Shown: positions 33,615-45,273 of the stretch, one piece after another | How the letters are laid out: each line of letters starts with the position of its first letter | How positions within the stretch are numbered: the stretch's first letter is position 1 | Origin: Gonapodya prolifera JEL478 | Lineage: Eukaryota > Monoblepharomycota > Monoblepharidomycetes > Monoblepharidales > Gonapodyaceae | DNA length: 64,000 nt | NCBI GenBank assembly: GCA_001574975.1 | Contig: KQ965746.1 | Location: forward strand, 443,812 to 507,811 | Reading direction: 5' to 3' | Translations under genes and position numbers: made by a program | Notes under the pieces: model-generated | The model's database searches: none | What the model saw: only the letters and a program-made list of their open reading frames with translations | Told to the model about the DNA's origin: nothing

Positions 33615-36383
33615 TCATCTCTCTACAACGGCACAACATTCAACCACAGCGACACATTCCTTTGTGAACTCTTGCAAAATCACAACATTTCGCCAGAATT
33701 CCCGCAACCTCGCCTTGTCTGAAAGTTCATCTCCAGCGGCGACACCGCTAACACGATTCACCGTCGCGAGTGCGTCGCGCTCCATCCCAACTCTTGCTTT
33801 CCCCACAAACTCCGGGAATCGCCCTGCAGCTCCACGCTTCTCAAACTCGCGTCGCCTGTCCTCTACAATACGTAAGCTACTTTGGAGACAAGAGAAGACA
33901 GATTGTGCGGCAGGGTTCACAGAGTCCGCAAAAAACAAGCGCACAAAGAGACCCCCCTGGGTCATTGTTGTGGCCAGAGTCGTTACGAGACCTGTCAGAG
34001 CCAAATTAAACTCAGACGTATTGTTGAAGAAGTCGTCCAGGCGAGTCAGTACATAAACCAATAGATCATCGGCAAGTGCAGGGGATGAGTCATCCCCAAG
34101 GGGGTGAAGAAGCGTATCTTCTGAAGTGACAGCAGACCGCTCGTCCTTCTTTGGTGGATTGTCCATGCACCCTTCTGGGCTGCATCTTTCCGGCCCCTTT
34201 TTTGGGATGGGATCCACATCCCACCCAATAAAGGTTTCCTCAGTCTTTACGCCCATTGTAGCTTCAATGTCCTCAAGGTATGCACCCAATCTTCGGCTGC
34301 TATCTGATAGTTGAAGGTCACTCAGAGGGTTCTTCTCGAGTGCGTTGTCGGTTTCTCCGTCCATGCAATTTAACTTCGCTGCTAACGCCAAGTAGCGCTC
34401 CACCTCTTCCCGTCCGTCAGCTTCGCCTTTTATCCAGTTCCAGCCAGAAAACAGTGCATCTCCCCCACCAGCAGAAACCAATGACGTGATGAGCCTCATC
34501 CCAGCAACAGCTGCGGGCTCCCGGCGTTCTAATTCGGCTCTTCCAGGTCGGGACGCTGGGTCTTCACCTAGCAGACCACGTAATAGCGCGTTCCTTGATT
34601 CTGGCGATGTCAGTACACCAACCACCATGGCACGAACCGGTCCATCTGGTGCTCGCTCAACCAAACGAGAGGTACCGGTTACAACCTCAGGTGGAGCTTG
34701 TTCTCGCAGTTCTGGGAGGAGAACTTGCTCCAGGAAGAGAGATCGGAATGATGCAAGAAGATCAGTGCAAAGAAGGGATGACGGGCAGACCTCGAGAAGG
34801 GTGGAAAAGTTCTCCAATAGTGAGAGGAAAGATGCCAATGGATCGGGAAGTTCAGGAGGAGGCAAAACAAGCGACGACGTGGATGAAGCTGTGGAGGGCG
34901 GCTCATGGGATCCGGGCATTGCCTTTGCGCGGTCAACATTCCCCTTAGCGGAGGCAGCCTCCCTAGCTTGCCGTGCCTCCATGACTGCCCGACTTGCCTT
35001 CACCTCCCTTCTCCAGGCTTCTCGCTTGACTTCCCGCTCGCCAAAACCCTCCGCCCATGATGCGCCCATCGCAGCGGTTAAAAGTTCTGCTAACCGGGCA
35101 TCCTTTAAATGCTGTTCCAAAGGGCTACCAGACGTTGCCTGATGTGAAACGTAAACAAGAGCCTGTCGTCCAAAATCCCCAGATCGACTTGATTTGTGTA
35201 AAAAATTTAGAATGAGAGACAGGAGAGGAAATGTGGTTGTGCTTCTAGGTTCGACAGAAACACCTGCTTGGGATGTGTCATCGTCATTTGGTCGACCGGG
35301 TGTGCCATCCCTATGAGATTTTAAAGAAAGCATATCACCAGCTGCGACTACTGACCAAGGCGATGGCGATGAAGACGAGGAATGGACCACGGACGTCTTT
35401 TTCTGACCACTGCTTCGAGACTCTGCTGTCAAAGAGACACCAGTTTTTGCGTCTGTAGCAGTTACAGAAACCACGGACAAGTTTCGGCGATGGCTTTGGG
35501 GTGATCTGGGTGGAGTGTTGGGAGGAGAAGTACTTGGGGTCGAAACCTTTGGAGCAACTTTTGTTGGTCAAGCACCCCTTGGGGGAACATGAGTTGTCTC
35601 AGACTCACAGCACCTCTGTCGAAAAATACGTTCAAAAGTTGAGGATATTCCCTGATGCTTCGAGCTAAATTGAATGCCAGCTCCGCAGTTTGCTCCTCGT
35701 ACAGTATCGTTTGGGGCCCATTCGGGGCGGCAGCAGTCGGCCCGAGAACTCCACTTCCACGTGTGGTTCGTTCAGCAAGATCCGCAAAAATGTCAAGTAC
35801 TTGAGAGAGGGGAGTATGAATTGCTTTCTGTGTGATAAGTCTTGGGGGGACTGCAGAAACGAGGTCCGAGAATAAGCGCGCACACTCTCTAAGTGAGCCA
35901 ACAGGAACATCAGTGGATGCGAGAGTAACGAGGCGTTGAAACAAGTTGTGGTCGATCGCGAATTCCTAGTTTACGATTTCATCATCGGACCGTTCAACGA
36001 TTCGATGTTTCCCGCATCCAATCATTAAAATCACACATTCCACTTACCAAACAGGGTCCGAAAGCTTCGTTATCCTGTGTTGTACGTGCTTCCCACGTCA
36101 GAATACGGAGGATCTCATCCACACACGCTGGTATGTCAGTCCTCTCGACGGCGACCCCATCGTACCCTGACACGCGCCTCCGAGGTGCCGCTCCTGAGCT
36201 AGATCTTTGATCACCTCCGCGGCCGCCTTTATTGGTGTCAAGAGCACTCAACAGAAGCGACCAAGCACGTTGAAATCGAGAAAGGCTTTTTGCAAGAGCA
36301 GCAGCAGGGTCTGCTGAGGGAAGATTGCGCTGAGATTGTCCTGGCGAGTTCAATCGCTGGCGCAATCGCTCGAAGATTTCCAT
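33615..36383 (-). CDS. FHF complex subunit HOOK-interacting protein (FHIP/FAM160 family)
   Basis: Adaptor that joins Hook proteins and AKTIP/FTS and thereby couples early endosomes to dynein. Exons on the minus strand 36048-36383, 35534-35965 and 33615-35402 close to 851 residues. Matching FAM160/RAI16 features: NLFQRLVTLASTDVPVGSLR and AELAFNLARSIREYPQLLNV in the helical N-domain, FPLLSLILNFLHKSSRSGDF with GRQALVYVS in the conserved core, and a helical C-terminus including LVYVLTRLDDFFNNTSEFN. Disordered Ser-rich and charged inserts lie between. The intron at 35403-35533 has alternative donor/acceptor pairs; I chose the one that keeps the phase with good sites. In filamentous fungi the FHF complex moves endosomes along microtubules. 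Confidence 0.88.
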
Positions 36384-36813
36384 TTGTCAGGCATAAAGTT
36401 TCGTTGTCAGACCTGCTGGTCGTTCAACAGACTCATGGAACCACTTCTTTCACCCTGTCCGACATTCGAAGAAGCAATGCTATTCCGTACTTTCATTGTT
36501 ATTGTCTGGCTCCGTGAGATACTGTTGGAGATGTACTTTCATAGTCACTCATTTTCTATCACATAATGATTGAATTAAAAAGCACAAACCACTTGGAACC
36601 GTTTAGAATCACTTTAAGGTGATGATACTTGTAAATACGAAAAATTTGAAGTTCTGGCGTGTGGGGTTAGCTGCCTCATCATCATCTCAGGCAATCCCCA
36701 AAACTTGAATTCCAAGTCGGTGTTCATCGATCGGGGACTGTGACGCTGTTTGAAAGACGCACAGTAATCTGAGACTTTGGGTCTTTAACGAACTGCCCGA
36801 CGCCAATCGACAG
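36384..36813. promoter_or_regulatory. Divergent promoter between FHIP and GAF-PDE
   Basis: 430 bp between two outward-facing start codons. It must hold both promoters. AT-rich around 36560-36650; no distinct operator or TATA box recognised. Confidence 0.5.
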
Positions 36814-39038
36814 ATGTCTCTAAGTCCCGCTGGCAGATCCCGAAGTCCGGGGATCACAACGGAGCAGCTCTCGCAACTCCACCGAAGATCCGTCTTACTC
36901 CTCCAGATTGCTCGCTCTTTGTTCGAGTTTGGACCCGAGGAAGACAAGGTGGAGGCTCTGGCCAAGAAAGTGATCAGACATGCCACACACTTCTTAAGCT
37001 GTGACAGAGGCAGCCTGTTCATTTTGGACAAGGAGACTAATATTCTTAAGAGTGCTGTGAGTGATGCTATTGATCGTGTGCAAACTTGACATCAAACGCA
37101 GCCTGACACTACAAATGTCCACTTCCAAATCACACTCCCCAAGGTCTTCGACACAGCTCCCACTACTCCGCAAGAAGGAAAGTTCAAGGATCACAAGTTT
37201 TCAGTACCTCTTGGAACTGGAATAGTTGGGCATGTTGCCAAAACGGGAAAAGTACGTGACTCGTCGATTGACATTGATGTCCATTTAACGTGAAATGTCT
37301 TGGAAAACTCTCCAGCCGTTGAATATTCCTGACGCATATGTTGACCCTCACTTTAATCCCCAAATTGACAAAGCTACTGGATATACAACTCGGTCAATTC
37401 TTTGTGTTCCTATTCTGAACGGGAGTACCGTGCTTGGTGTTCTGAACCTGTTGAACAAGTACGAGGCCGAATCTCCGCTTGCTGCTGGTACAAGCCCTGA
37501 CTTTCAAAGAGCCTCGAATTCGGAATCGGAATCGCTTTCTATGCGAACGAGGATATATGTACCCTTTTCGGATTCAGACCTGGACCACGCTGAAGCTTTC
37601 GCAGTTTATTGTGGGCTTGCACTTGATAAGGCCCTCTTGATCGACCGTGTGATCAAATCAGAAAAGAAATTATCGATTGTTCTTGACATTATGTCTTACC
37701 ATGCGACAGCCTCAGACTCGGACGTGGAGGCCTTTTATGACGGAGCACTCCCCCCACTTGGCCCTGTCTCGCAAATAAACTTTGTAGACGGATTGGTCCA
37801 CATTCGCAGCGAGCACGGATTTCACTGGGCTATGGAATCGCCGGAACTGGGGCACACCATAATGGAAATTGGATTCGACCCACATGCTTACACTGACCAA
37901 CAACTTGTTGGTGCAAACTTGAGAATGATTAAAGATATGGGATTCGTGGAGTTGTATGATATTGATGTGAAATCGCTGGTTCGATTCTTATTGAGCCTGG
38001 CTAAGAACTACCGTAAACCCAAGTGAGTGTGCTGAAGGCACTTATTGCGACCTTTCCTCACGTTGCCTTTTCAAGGGATGTCCCCTATCACAATTTCCGC
38101 CACGCAACCGCAGTCGCACATGGGATCTTTATTCTCACAATGTGCTTTAACTTACGTCGTTACCTCACGGACGTTGAGATTCTGGCAATGATACTTGCCT
38201 GCATGTGGTGAGTTTAACCCAGATGAAGCCATCTGACATGTTGAATAAGGAATTACGTTTCAAGTCACGACGTCGATCATCGGGGTACCAACAATCAGTT
38301 CCAGAGACAGGCCAAGACCATATTCGGACAGTTTTACCACAACAGTCCTATGGAGGAACATCACGCCAATCACGCACTTACCATTCTCGCCGCCCAAGAA
38401 CATCGATTTTTGACCAAAATGGCATCGTCTGATGTGAGTCGCAATGAATTGAACCAATGGTTCATTTTCACCAACCAGGGTGTGGCACGACAATCTAGTA
38501 TGAGCAGCTGCTCACAATAATGAAGCGAACCATTATTCAAACCGATTTGGCTATCTACTTCAAGAACCGGAGTGTCCTCGAGTCGCTCCTAAAGGATGGT
38601 TCGCTCAACATCGAGTACGACGAAGCGCATCGAGATCTCTTCCGTGGAGTTATCATGACGTCGGTCGACCTCACTGCCATGTACAAGCCTTTTGGAGCTG
38701 CAGTTCACATCGCAGATTTCGTGTACGCCGAGTTCTTTATGCAAGGCGACCAAGAGCGGAAGATGGGACTTCCGATATCAGCGAACGTCGTGGATCGAAA
38801 CAACGAGAAAGAGATCCCCAAAATGCAGAGAGGATTCTTCGAATTCATTGTGGAACCAGCTTACGTGATGCTGTCACATTCGATTAAGGAGTCACTGCCT
38901 CTGCTAGAGGCTGTGCGAGAAAACAAACGAAGGTGGACGGAGTGGGCCGAGAGGGGGATCACCTACAAAATCGGAGGTATGGAAGAACAACTAAAAGCTG
39001 AAGGTCTCCTCCCCGTCCCGTCTTCGTCTGGTCATTAA
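36814..39038 (+). CDS. GAF-domain cyclic-nucleotide phosphodiesterase (class I, PDE2/5/6/10/11-like)
   Basis: Hydrolyses cAMP and/or cGMP. Exons 36814-37056, 37102-37251, 37316-38022, 38076-38207, 38265-38433 and 38499-39038 close to 646 residues. A GAF domain covers about residues 20-210: FLSCDRGSLFILDKET, VPLGTGIVGHVAKTGKP, RSILCVPILNGSTVLGVLNL and DHAEAFAVYCGLALDKALL. The catalytic domain (about 300-620) has the full class I set: YHNFRHA at 371-377, CHDVDHRGTNN at 411-421, TDLAIYFKN and SVDLTAMYKPF, which together supply the metal-binding His and Asp. Only one complete GAF is visible; animal enzymes have two. Class I GAF-PDEs are animal-type; in zoosporic fungi cGMP signalling has been linked to light-guided zoospores, which makes this a candidate signal terminator (inference). 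Confidence 0.93.
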
Positions 39039-39139
39039 TATGTAGAAACAATGTAATTGAAACGGAATTTATACATTTTGTGAAGTGACTTAAAAGTCAT
39101 TTGGGTGGGTGCTATTGCTACTTCGATTGTACAAAAAGT

Positions 39140-42100
39140 TCAGTCACCCTTCCTTACGGGCGGCTCCCCAAGTTGAACAGGATGCGCTGTTTGCAAAGAT
39201 ACTGGCCTTTTCGCTCTCCATTGTTCGAACTGATCAACTATCAAAGAAACAGAGCGAGTGCCTCCTTCCGTATTTGCATCTTCTTCAGGAGCGGAAGTCG
39301 CTGTTAGCCATTTGCTTTTGTCGATAACGCTAGCACCCAGATCTAGTTGCCCAGGAAGGAGAGACGTAGGTCGAGAAGAGACAGGGCGAAGCTTGACAGC
39401 AGCGATTGATGTGGCAAGGACTACCGAAGGTGGTCTTGCTGTGACTGTGACGTTTTGCTTGGCTGTCTTTGAGTTGTCTGGTGTTGCCGGCCGCTGCACA
39501 AGTAGCGGCGGCTCAGATGGAGTGGGTCGACTTTTTGAGGAGGCTATATCTGCTGTTGGGCGACCAATTGGTACGCCAGCGTTCGTTGTTACCGCAAGAC
39601 GACTTTGGATATTCCGCCCAATAGCAGGTGCAATGTTCGCCTGAAGAGCTGCAATTTTACCACTAAGGGCGGGCTTTGTTGGAGTATGTTTTGGTGCTTT
39701 CGATGTCCCTGAGGAGCTTTCATTCGCTTCGGTTCCCGAACCACCAGTTCGAGCATCGTTCTGGCCAAGGGGAACGGGAACGCCATCACCAGCGGTCCTA
39801 CCTTGACCTGGTCTAAGCAGACTTTGTGATCCTACAGATTCAGAGTTTCTTCCTGTTGCTTTGTGGCCGCTTACACCGTCACCATCAACAGAATGCCGTT
39901 TCGTTGTCGACGAAGATAATCCACCGTCGGCAGTCTGCCCTCTTGACGACTCCAGACTAAGCGATGAATGGAGTGTGCCCTCTTCCGCCTCCATGCCCGT
40001 TGCAAAGTCGTCCACTGGTGCCAACTCTTGAGAGAGGGCTTCTTCAATGATGCACTGCTCACCCAGGTGGGACGGAAGTCCCAGCCCGCCATCGACAAGC
40101 TCGACATGTGTCACGGCGACAGACCTCAGGGTATCTGCAACAATCGCATCTTCAAACTCTTCATTGGCAATCGACACAGGCGTCGGCGCGTCATCTGTCG
40201 AGACGAGGGAAAGATACATTGCGGAACCCGCAGATTTCAGCACTCCCCGACCACGAACGATAGTCCCGTCCGTCGAAACGTCGTCCTCGTTTTCATTGGA
40301 AGAAATGCTCTCAATCGATCCCGACACGACGGCCGACTGCCGTCTGACACTGGCGCTGGCAACGTTCCTGCTCTCGATTCCCTCCAAGGCTTCGATTCGA
40401 GCGTTGTTGATGGTCTTCATCCACCGATGCCGCTCAGCTTTGGACGGTGTGCTGAAGTACATGGTCTTTTCCTCGCCGTTCCGAAGAGTGCGCATTTCAA
40501 AGACAAAGGATCCTGGATGGGTGGGTGATGGGGAGTGGGGAGGGGGAGTGGGGGCGGGCAAGGGAAAGGACCACCGAATTCCGTTTGCACTCTCGCACAC
40601 CACAGAGCCTCCAAACCACTCACCGTCATCCGCGGTCGCCACTACTTCAGTCGCCAGCACGTCCTTTATGGGATAAATCGCCTTAACCTTTGCCCTCCCG
40701 TTCCCACCCACGAGCCAGCCCTGGGAGGGCACTGCGATGATGACGCAGTCGGAGAACACGACGACGTACCGCGCGTTGCCCTTGCGCGTGACGAGACCCG
40801 TCGGTGACGTGTCCGGGTTGTAGTGCAGCTTGGCCAGCGTTGCGTCCAGGAGGTGACGGCGCGAGACCTCGTACGTGAGCTTTTGTTTCTGGAGGGGCGT
40901 TGGGATGGAGGTTGCGTTGTTGGTTATGGTGCCCCCCACTCGGCCGCGAGATCCTCGTCAGGATACTAACCTCGTTATACTCGAGATTCCCCAGAATCTT
41001 GAGCGTGCGGATACTGTTCTCCACAATGTGCCGCCGCTCATTCACCACGTCGACCACCTTCATGATCGCGTCGAGCGCCGCCTTGACCCCCGTGTGGTCC
41101 GGGTGCGCCTCGGAGGTGTGTTTGAGCAGCTCCTACGGGCCGGGGGCGAGGTGGGGTAGGGTGGGGGATTGGGGAATCGAAGGTTCAGTTAACACCTCGG
41201 AAAGGCGGGGGGGTTCTGCACCGACGGCAAAGAACAAGAGAAAACACCTTAAGGAGCAACGGGTACTTGCAAATACGCTGGACGGGTTTGAGCAGGAAGG
41301 CGCCGACGGTGAGGTTGCGCGTCTCGGGGCGGAAGGAGCAGTACTCGAAAAAGAGCTTGAGCTCGTGGTTGGCACTTTCGCCCGTCAGATACGCCATGGC
41401 TTCGGGCTGGTTGCCGCAGCTGGGGTGTAGGGGTGGGGGAGGGGGGAGTGGGAGGGCAGGGAAGCAGAGGGAGATTTCGTCAGAGCTGTGACCACAGGTC
41501 CCACCCCATCGAGCGGATCGACAAGGAGACTCGACGTGACGCTCACTAAACAGTATACATCTTCAAATAGCTCGCCAGTTCCAAAAACACATCTCCGACC
41601 TCCTTGACGACGGCGCCCGACCGGATGCGGCGGTCCTCGAGGCGGGCCAACAGCTCGACGTTGACGGGCAGGATCTGCTCGATGTTGGAGAAGACGATGG
41701 CGAGGCCCTTTGGTGGCAGGATTTTTTTCTCGCGCATTACTTTGAGGTAGAGCTGGGGTGGGAATGCGAGGAGCGGAAGGGGAGTGGGGAGTGGGGAGTG
41801 GGGAATGGGGAGTGCGGAGTGGGAATGAGGTTCGAATGAGTGTTGAAGAGTGGATGTGGGAAATGAGGGAAGGGATACACGGGGGTCCAACCTCCAACCG
41901 GGAAAAGACGCAAACTCACATCAATAATGATCTTCAAGTCGCGCACATACTCCCGTTCCGTAACAAGCGTCTCATAAATAACCTCCTGTCTTTTCAATTC
42001 CTGCTGGTCGATCTTTGCCGTGTCGAGGAGCAGCTTGCCCGGCTCGTCCGGGGTCGGTCTGCAGCTGCTGCGCACGTCCATCCCCGCGCGCGCCATGGCG

Positions 42101-43215
42101 TCGGCTTCGAAGGGGGATATGACGAACCATTTCTCGACGGCCATGATCCCGCCAATGGCGCGTTTGGCGTCGGACGTGGTCGTGGCCGTGGCGGGACCGG
42201 GAGGTGCACCGGAAGCGCCGCTGCCGCTGCTCTGGGAGAGCGAGGACGACGGCGACGCAGCGTCCCCGCCGCCGTCGGTGCCGGCCAGCGTGGCGGCGAT
42301 CTGCTCGAACCACAGGTCGGAGTAGTTGTAGATGACGCTGCCCTCGGTGCGCAGCGTGCCCGCGCGGGACCCGCCACGCGCGTGGGCGTGGGCGTGGGAG
42401 TGGGAGTGGGAGTGGACGGAGACCATGCGAGAACTCAGTCCGTCCGCCGAACCTGTAACGGTGGCTGTACCGGCGGTGGAAGGTTCTGGGGAGTGAAGTC
42501 CATCCGCGGATGCGCCGGCGCCTGACGCGTCGCCGGGCAGATCTGACGACAGGTTTGCGACGACGAGACTGTCCCTGTCTGCGCGGGATCCTGTGCGGTA
42601 GTGGCTGTACCAGGATCTGCGCGCCGGCTGGGATGAGCCGTCCTTGCCGTGCTCCCCGCCCGCGCCGTCGGCCGCCGAGTCCTGCGCATCCTCCCCAACC
42701 TGCGCTTGGGCCTGAGCCTGGCCAGCGGGGTTCTCGAACAGGTCTCCGGAGAGCGTGCGTGTCTTCATGCCGCTGTTTCGCACGGCTTTGGTTCCCCCCC
42801 CTGCCGTGGCGACCCCCACGCCCGTCCCAGCCCCGCTCTTGGGCCGCACCACCGCCATCTTCGCCGTCGCCGACCGCCGCACCTCGTCGGCTCCGTTTTC
42901 CCCCTGAGTCGCGCCGGCGGGTGTCGTCCTCGCGGGCATGCCCGTGTCCTCTCCGGCCCCGGTCCCAGCCTCGAACACCGCCATGACGTTCTTGCGCACC
43001 GTGCCCCCCTTGTACCTGCTCTCGAAGAATGACTTTGCGAGCGTCGCCTTGTCGTCTGTCCCCAGCGTTCCGATCGCTGCTGAGACCGCCCTTGATGCGC
43101 CGCGGGTGTGCTCGCTGGGCGGTGCGAACGGGACTGCGTCGGGCGGGGCTGAGTCCACTGCCGCGCCCTTGCCAATCTGCGCAGGCGTCTTGCCCGATGC
43201 CACATTCGCTGCCAT
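39140..43215 (-). CDS. Rho guanine-nucleotide exchange factor (DH-PH)
   Basis: Activator of Rho-type GTPases. Exons on the minus strand 41920-43215, 41547-41752, 41248-41419, 40971-41132 and 39140-40888 close to 1194 residues. Residues 1-400 are disordered and hold an alternating repeat (HSHSHSHAHAHA). The DH domain spans about 415-612: RQEVIYETLVTEREYVRDLK (CR1), KKILPPKGLAIVFSNIEQIL, and TVGAFLLKPVQRICKYPLLL (CR3), followed by HIVENSIRTLKILGN. The PH domain follows (about 620-790), with ARYVVVFSDCVIIAV and MYFSTPSKAERHRWMKTI; it carries a Pro-rich insertion. The C-terminal ~390 residues are disordered. CR3 KPVQRICKYPLLL is the diagnostic stretch. Intron 1 contains a GGGGAGT repeat. It is followed upstream on the same strand by HYPK, only 142 bp away. 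Confidence 0.92.
41780..41826. repeat. GGGGAGT microsatellite
   Basis: Five to six imperfect heptamer copies of ggggagt within the first intron of the RhoGEF gene. Strongly purine-biased on the plus strand, so C/T-rich in the transcript, where it can act as a polypyrimidine tract. Confidence 0.8.
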
Positions 43216-43356
43216 GGCGGTGCGATCGCAGAGGTGTGTGTGGGTGCTGGTGCCGTGCTGCGGTCGTCCCTCAAATCACCCGTTTTGCCGCTCCCCGCGC
43301 GGTCGCATTTTGGGGTACATTCGCTTATGTACAGTACAGTGTGCATCTGCTCATGC

Positions 43357-44375
43357 TCATGCTCGCAGCGCCTTCTGCAGCGCATCGCGCAGACTGCCCC
43401 CGGCTTCTCGCAGCGCTCGCTCAGCAGACAGTTTGGTCAGGTCGAGCTCGCCCATCTTGGTTGGTGCGGAGTGGCAGGGGGCAGGTGGCAGGCGCAGCGT
43501 GTGTCGTGTGCCATGCGCCGTGAAGAGTCGGTGGAGCAGAGATCAACCGACGTTCGAGAAGAACGAAACGGGGCACATCCACAAACTCACCAGCACGTCC
43601 ACGTCCTCCTTCGAGACCACAATCTTTTCCAATTCACGCTCGCGGGCACGCTGCTGCGCTTTTTGCTTCGCCTTCTCAGTGGCGAGCGCGGTCATGGCCT
43701 GGGTTTGGGTTTGGTTGTTCACACCGCGTGGTCGAGGTCCAAGTCGAGGTCGAGGTCGAGGTCGAGGTTAACGACACCAGATGGGAGGACAGGTCGACTC
43801 CCACGTACCTGTCCCAGCTTCGTTTCATCAACAGCCTGCGCCATATCCTCTCCCAAATACGCATTCACGTTCTATTTTCCACGTTCCAATCGGTCCAGTC
43901 GGTCCACCAGCCGCGGAGGTAATCGCAATCGCAATCGACGCGAGTCGACATAAAGAGACAACGTCAGTCACCGCCATCGCCACATCGTCGACGCACGAGT
44001 CCAACAATGGGATCAATCGAACGCAAAATACGCCCACAGAGCGACGAGATTCGGGGTTGGGGGGGGGGGGGGGGGGGGGGAGCAAAGAAACCAATCAGCA
44101 CTCTTTCCCTCCCTCCCCCCCCCTCCTCCCACCACACGCACCTGCATATCCTTCCTCGCCTGCCCGCCATGGCCCTTCACATCCTCCTCCTCGTCCCTCT
44201 CATCCGCCGCCGCCGCATCCTCGGAATTCGTCGGGGTCGTGGCAGCTGTCTTGTCGGCGGCCTTCTTCAATTGTTCAGAGGACGCGGCAGGTGTGGATGT
44301 GGACGTGGAAGTGGTCGATGCCGACGCGGAGGAGGTAGAGGAGGCGCCGGTTCGTTGTTTGGACTTTTTCGACAT
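43357..44375 (-). CDS. HYPK-like protein (NAC/UBA domain, NatA-associated)
   Basis: Ribosome-associated partner and inhibitor of the N-terminal acetyltransferase NatA. Exons on the minus strand 44142-44375, 43809-43871, 43591-43698 and 43357-43455, all phase 0, give 167 residues. Exon 1 encodes a low-complexity N-terminus (Ser/Thr/Ala-rich, then acidic DERDEEEDVKGHGG). Exon 2 gives NVNAYLGEDMAQAVDETKLG. Exons 3 and 4 encode the family core: RARERELEKIVVSKEDVDVL, then MGELDLTKLSAERALREAGG and SLRDALQKALRA, matching the human HYPK coil and UBA-like helices (K-x-x-DLELIM, AAERSLREHMGNVVEAL). The N-terminal extension is longer than in human HYPK (129 residues). Intron 1 holds a 22-G run and intron 2 a GAGGTC repeat. 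Confidence 0.87.
43732..43769. repeat. GAGGTC hexamer repeat
   Basis: About six tandem, slightly imperfect gaggtc units inside intron 2 of the HYPK-like gene. Confidence 0.85.
44059..44080. repeat. 22-base poly-G tract
   Basis: Uninterrupted run of 22 G on the plus strand (C in the HYPK transcript), inside intron 1. Exact length is unreliable in homopolymers. Confidence 0.85.
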
Positions 44376-44593
44376 GGTGGGGATGGGGAAATGTGGGGGA
44401 AAGGTCCTTTGGTGAAGATTTCTTGAGTGCTTTGGTCGTGGTTGGTCGTGGTCGTCCTCGAACCCCACTTCACCACGACTCTGTACGCTGTAGGCCCCAC
44501 TGTGGATCCATCGAAACAACTCGGGGGTACCTCTTTGTCCACTTACGTGACTTTGGGCGTCCGGTTCTTTTCCGCCCTCGCTCTTGGACACAG

Positions 44594-45049
44594 TATGAGC
44601 ACTCCCCCAACACATGAACCAAACGATGCACTTGGAGACTTTGATGAACTATGTGAGGACAGCGGTGGGCTTGGCTCTACTGCCAGAGTAATTTCAAAGA
44701 AACCGGGAGACTACAAGGACGCGAATGGCACAGTTGACAGTCACCGGCCTTGTTGAGGACGTGCTGGGAGTGATCAACGATGATCCCGTCTTGCCTCCCG
44801 TTGACAAATGCCTCGCTTGTGAAAATGCAAGAACCAAAATCTCCCAGATTGCAAATTTGGGAGCTTTACGACGGTTGAGATTTTTGTGTTTACAGAAGGG
44901 TATGTCGTGAAATCGTGCCGTTATCTCCTGTACAACTTTTATGAATGCCACTCGCTACCTACTGTTGGGGCAATCTGGTGCACAAAATATACGAAGCATG
45001 GAGGATGATCGGCAAAAGCTCAGAGAAGCTGTGGACACGTACACTTGAA
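44594..45049 (+). CDS. Possible small gene, unresolved exons
   Basis: Coding-like pieces without a recognised family. A first piece from 44594 (MSTPPTHEPNDALGDFDELC), a second at 44725-44900 (LTVTGLVEDVLGVINDDPVL, then KISQIANLGALRRLRFLCLQ) and a third near 44995-45049 (MEDDRQKLREAVDTYT before a stop). Splice sites lie between them (GTGAGG at 44652, GTATGT near 44900), but I could not find one set that keeps all in frame. If joined, a protein of about 110-130 residues with helical C-terminus would result. The locus is divergent from HYPK, whose start codon is 219 bp away. Confidence 0.35.
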
Positions 45050-45273
45050 GTCTCACTGCGTCACTCATCATGAACACTGGTTTTAGCACAGTTGTAAATA
45101 AGACAGGCGATTCTCATGTAGTTCTAAACTTATGACAGGGATAATAACTGTGACTGCAGGTCGGGTGCTTTCCGTGAGGGCGACAGGGATCATCTTCAGC
45201 GGGCCTACTTCCGGCAACGATCGCGCACGCATCACAACCGCCCAGCCAACGATTCCCCTCCGATCTCCCCGCG

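Noticed and set aside
33451-35142. Plus-strand open frames opposite FHIP
   Set aside because: Antisense to strongly matching FHIP exons.
41758-43953. Several long plus-strand frames opposite the RhoGEF and HYPK
   Set aside because: High-GC shadow frames; the minus strand has clear DH-PH and HYPK domains.
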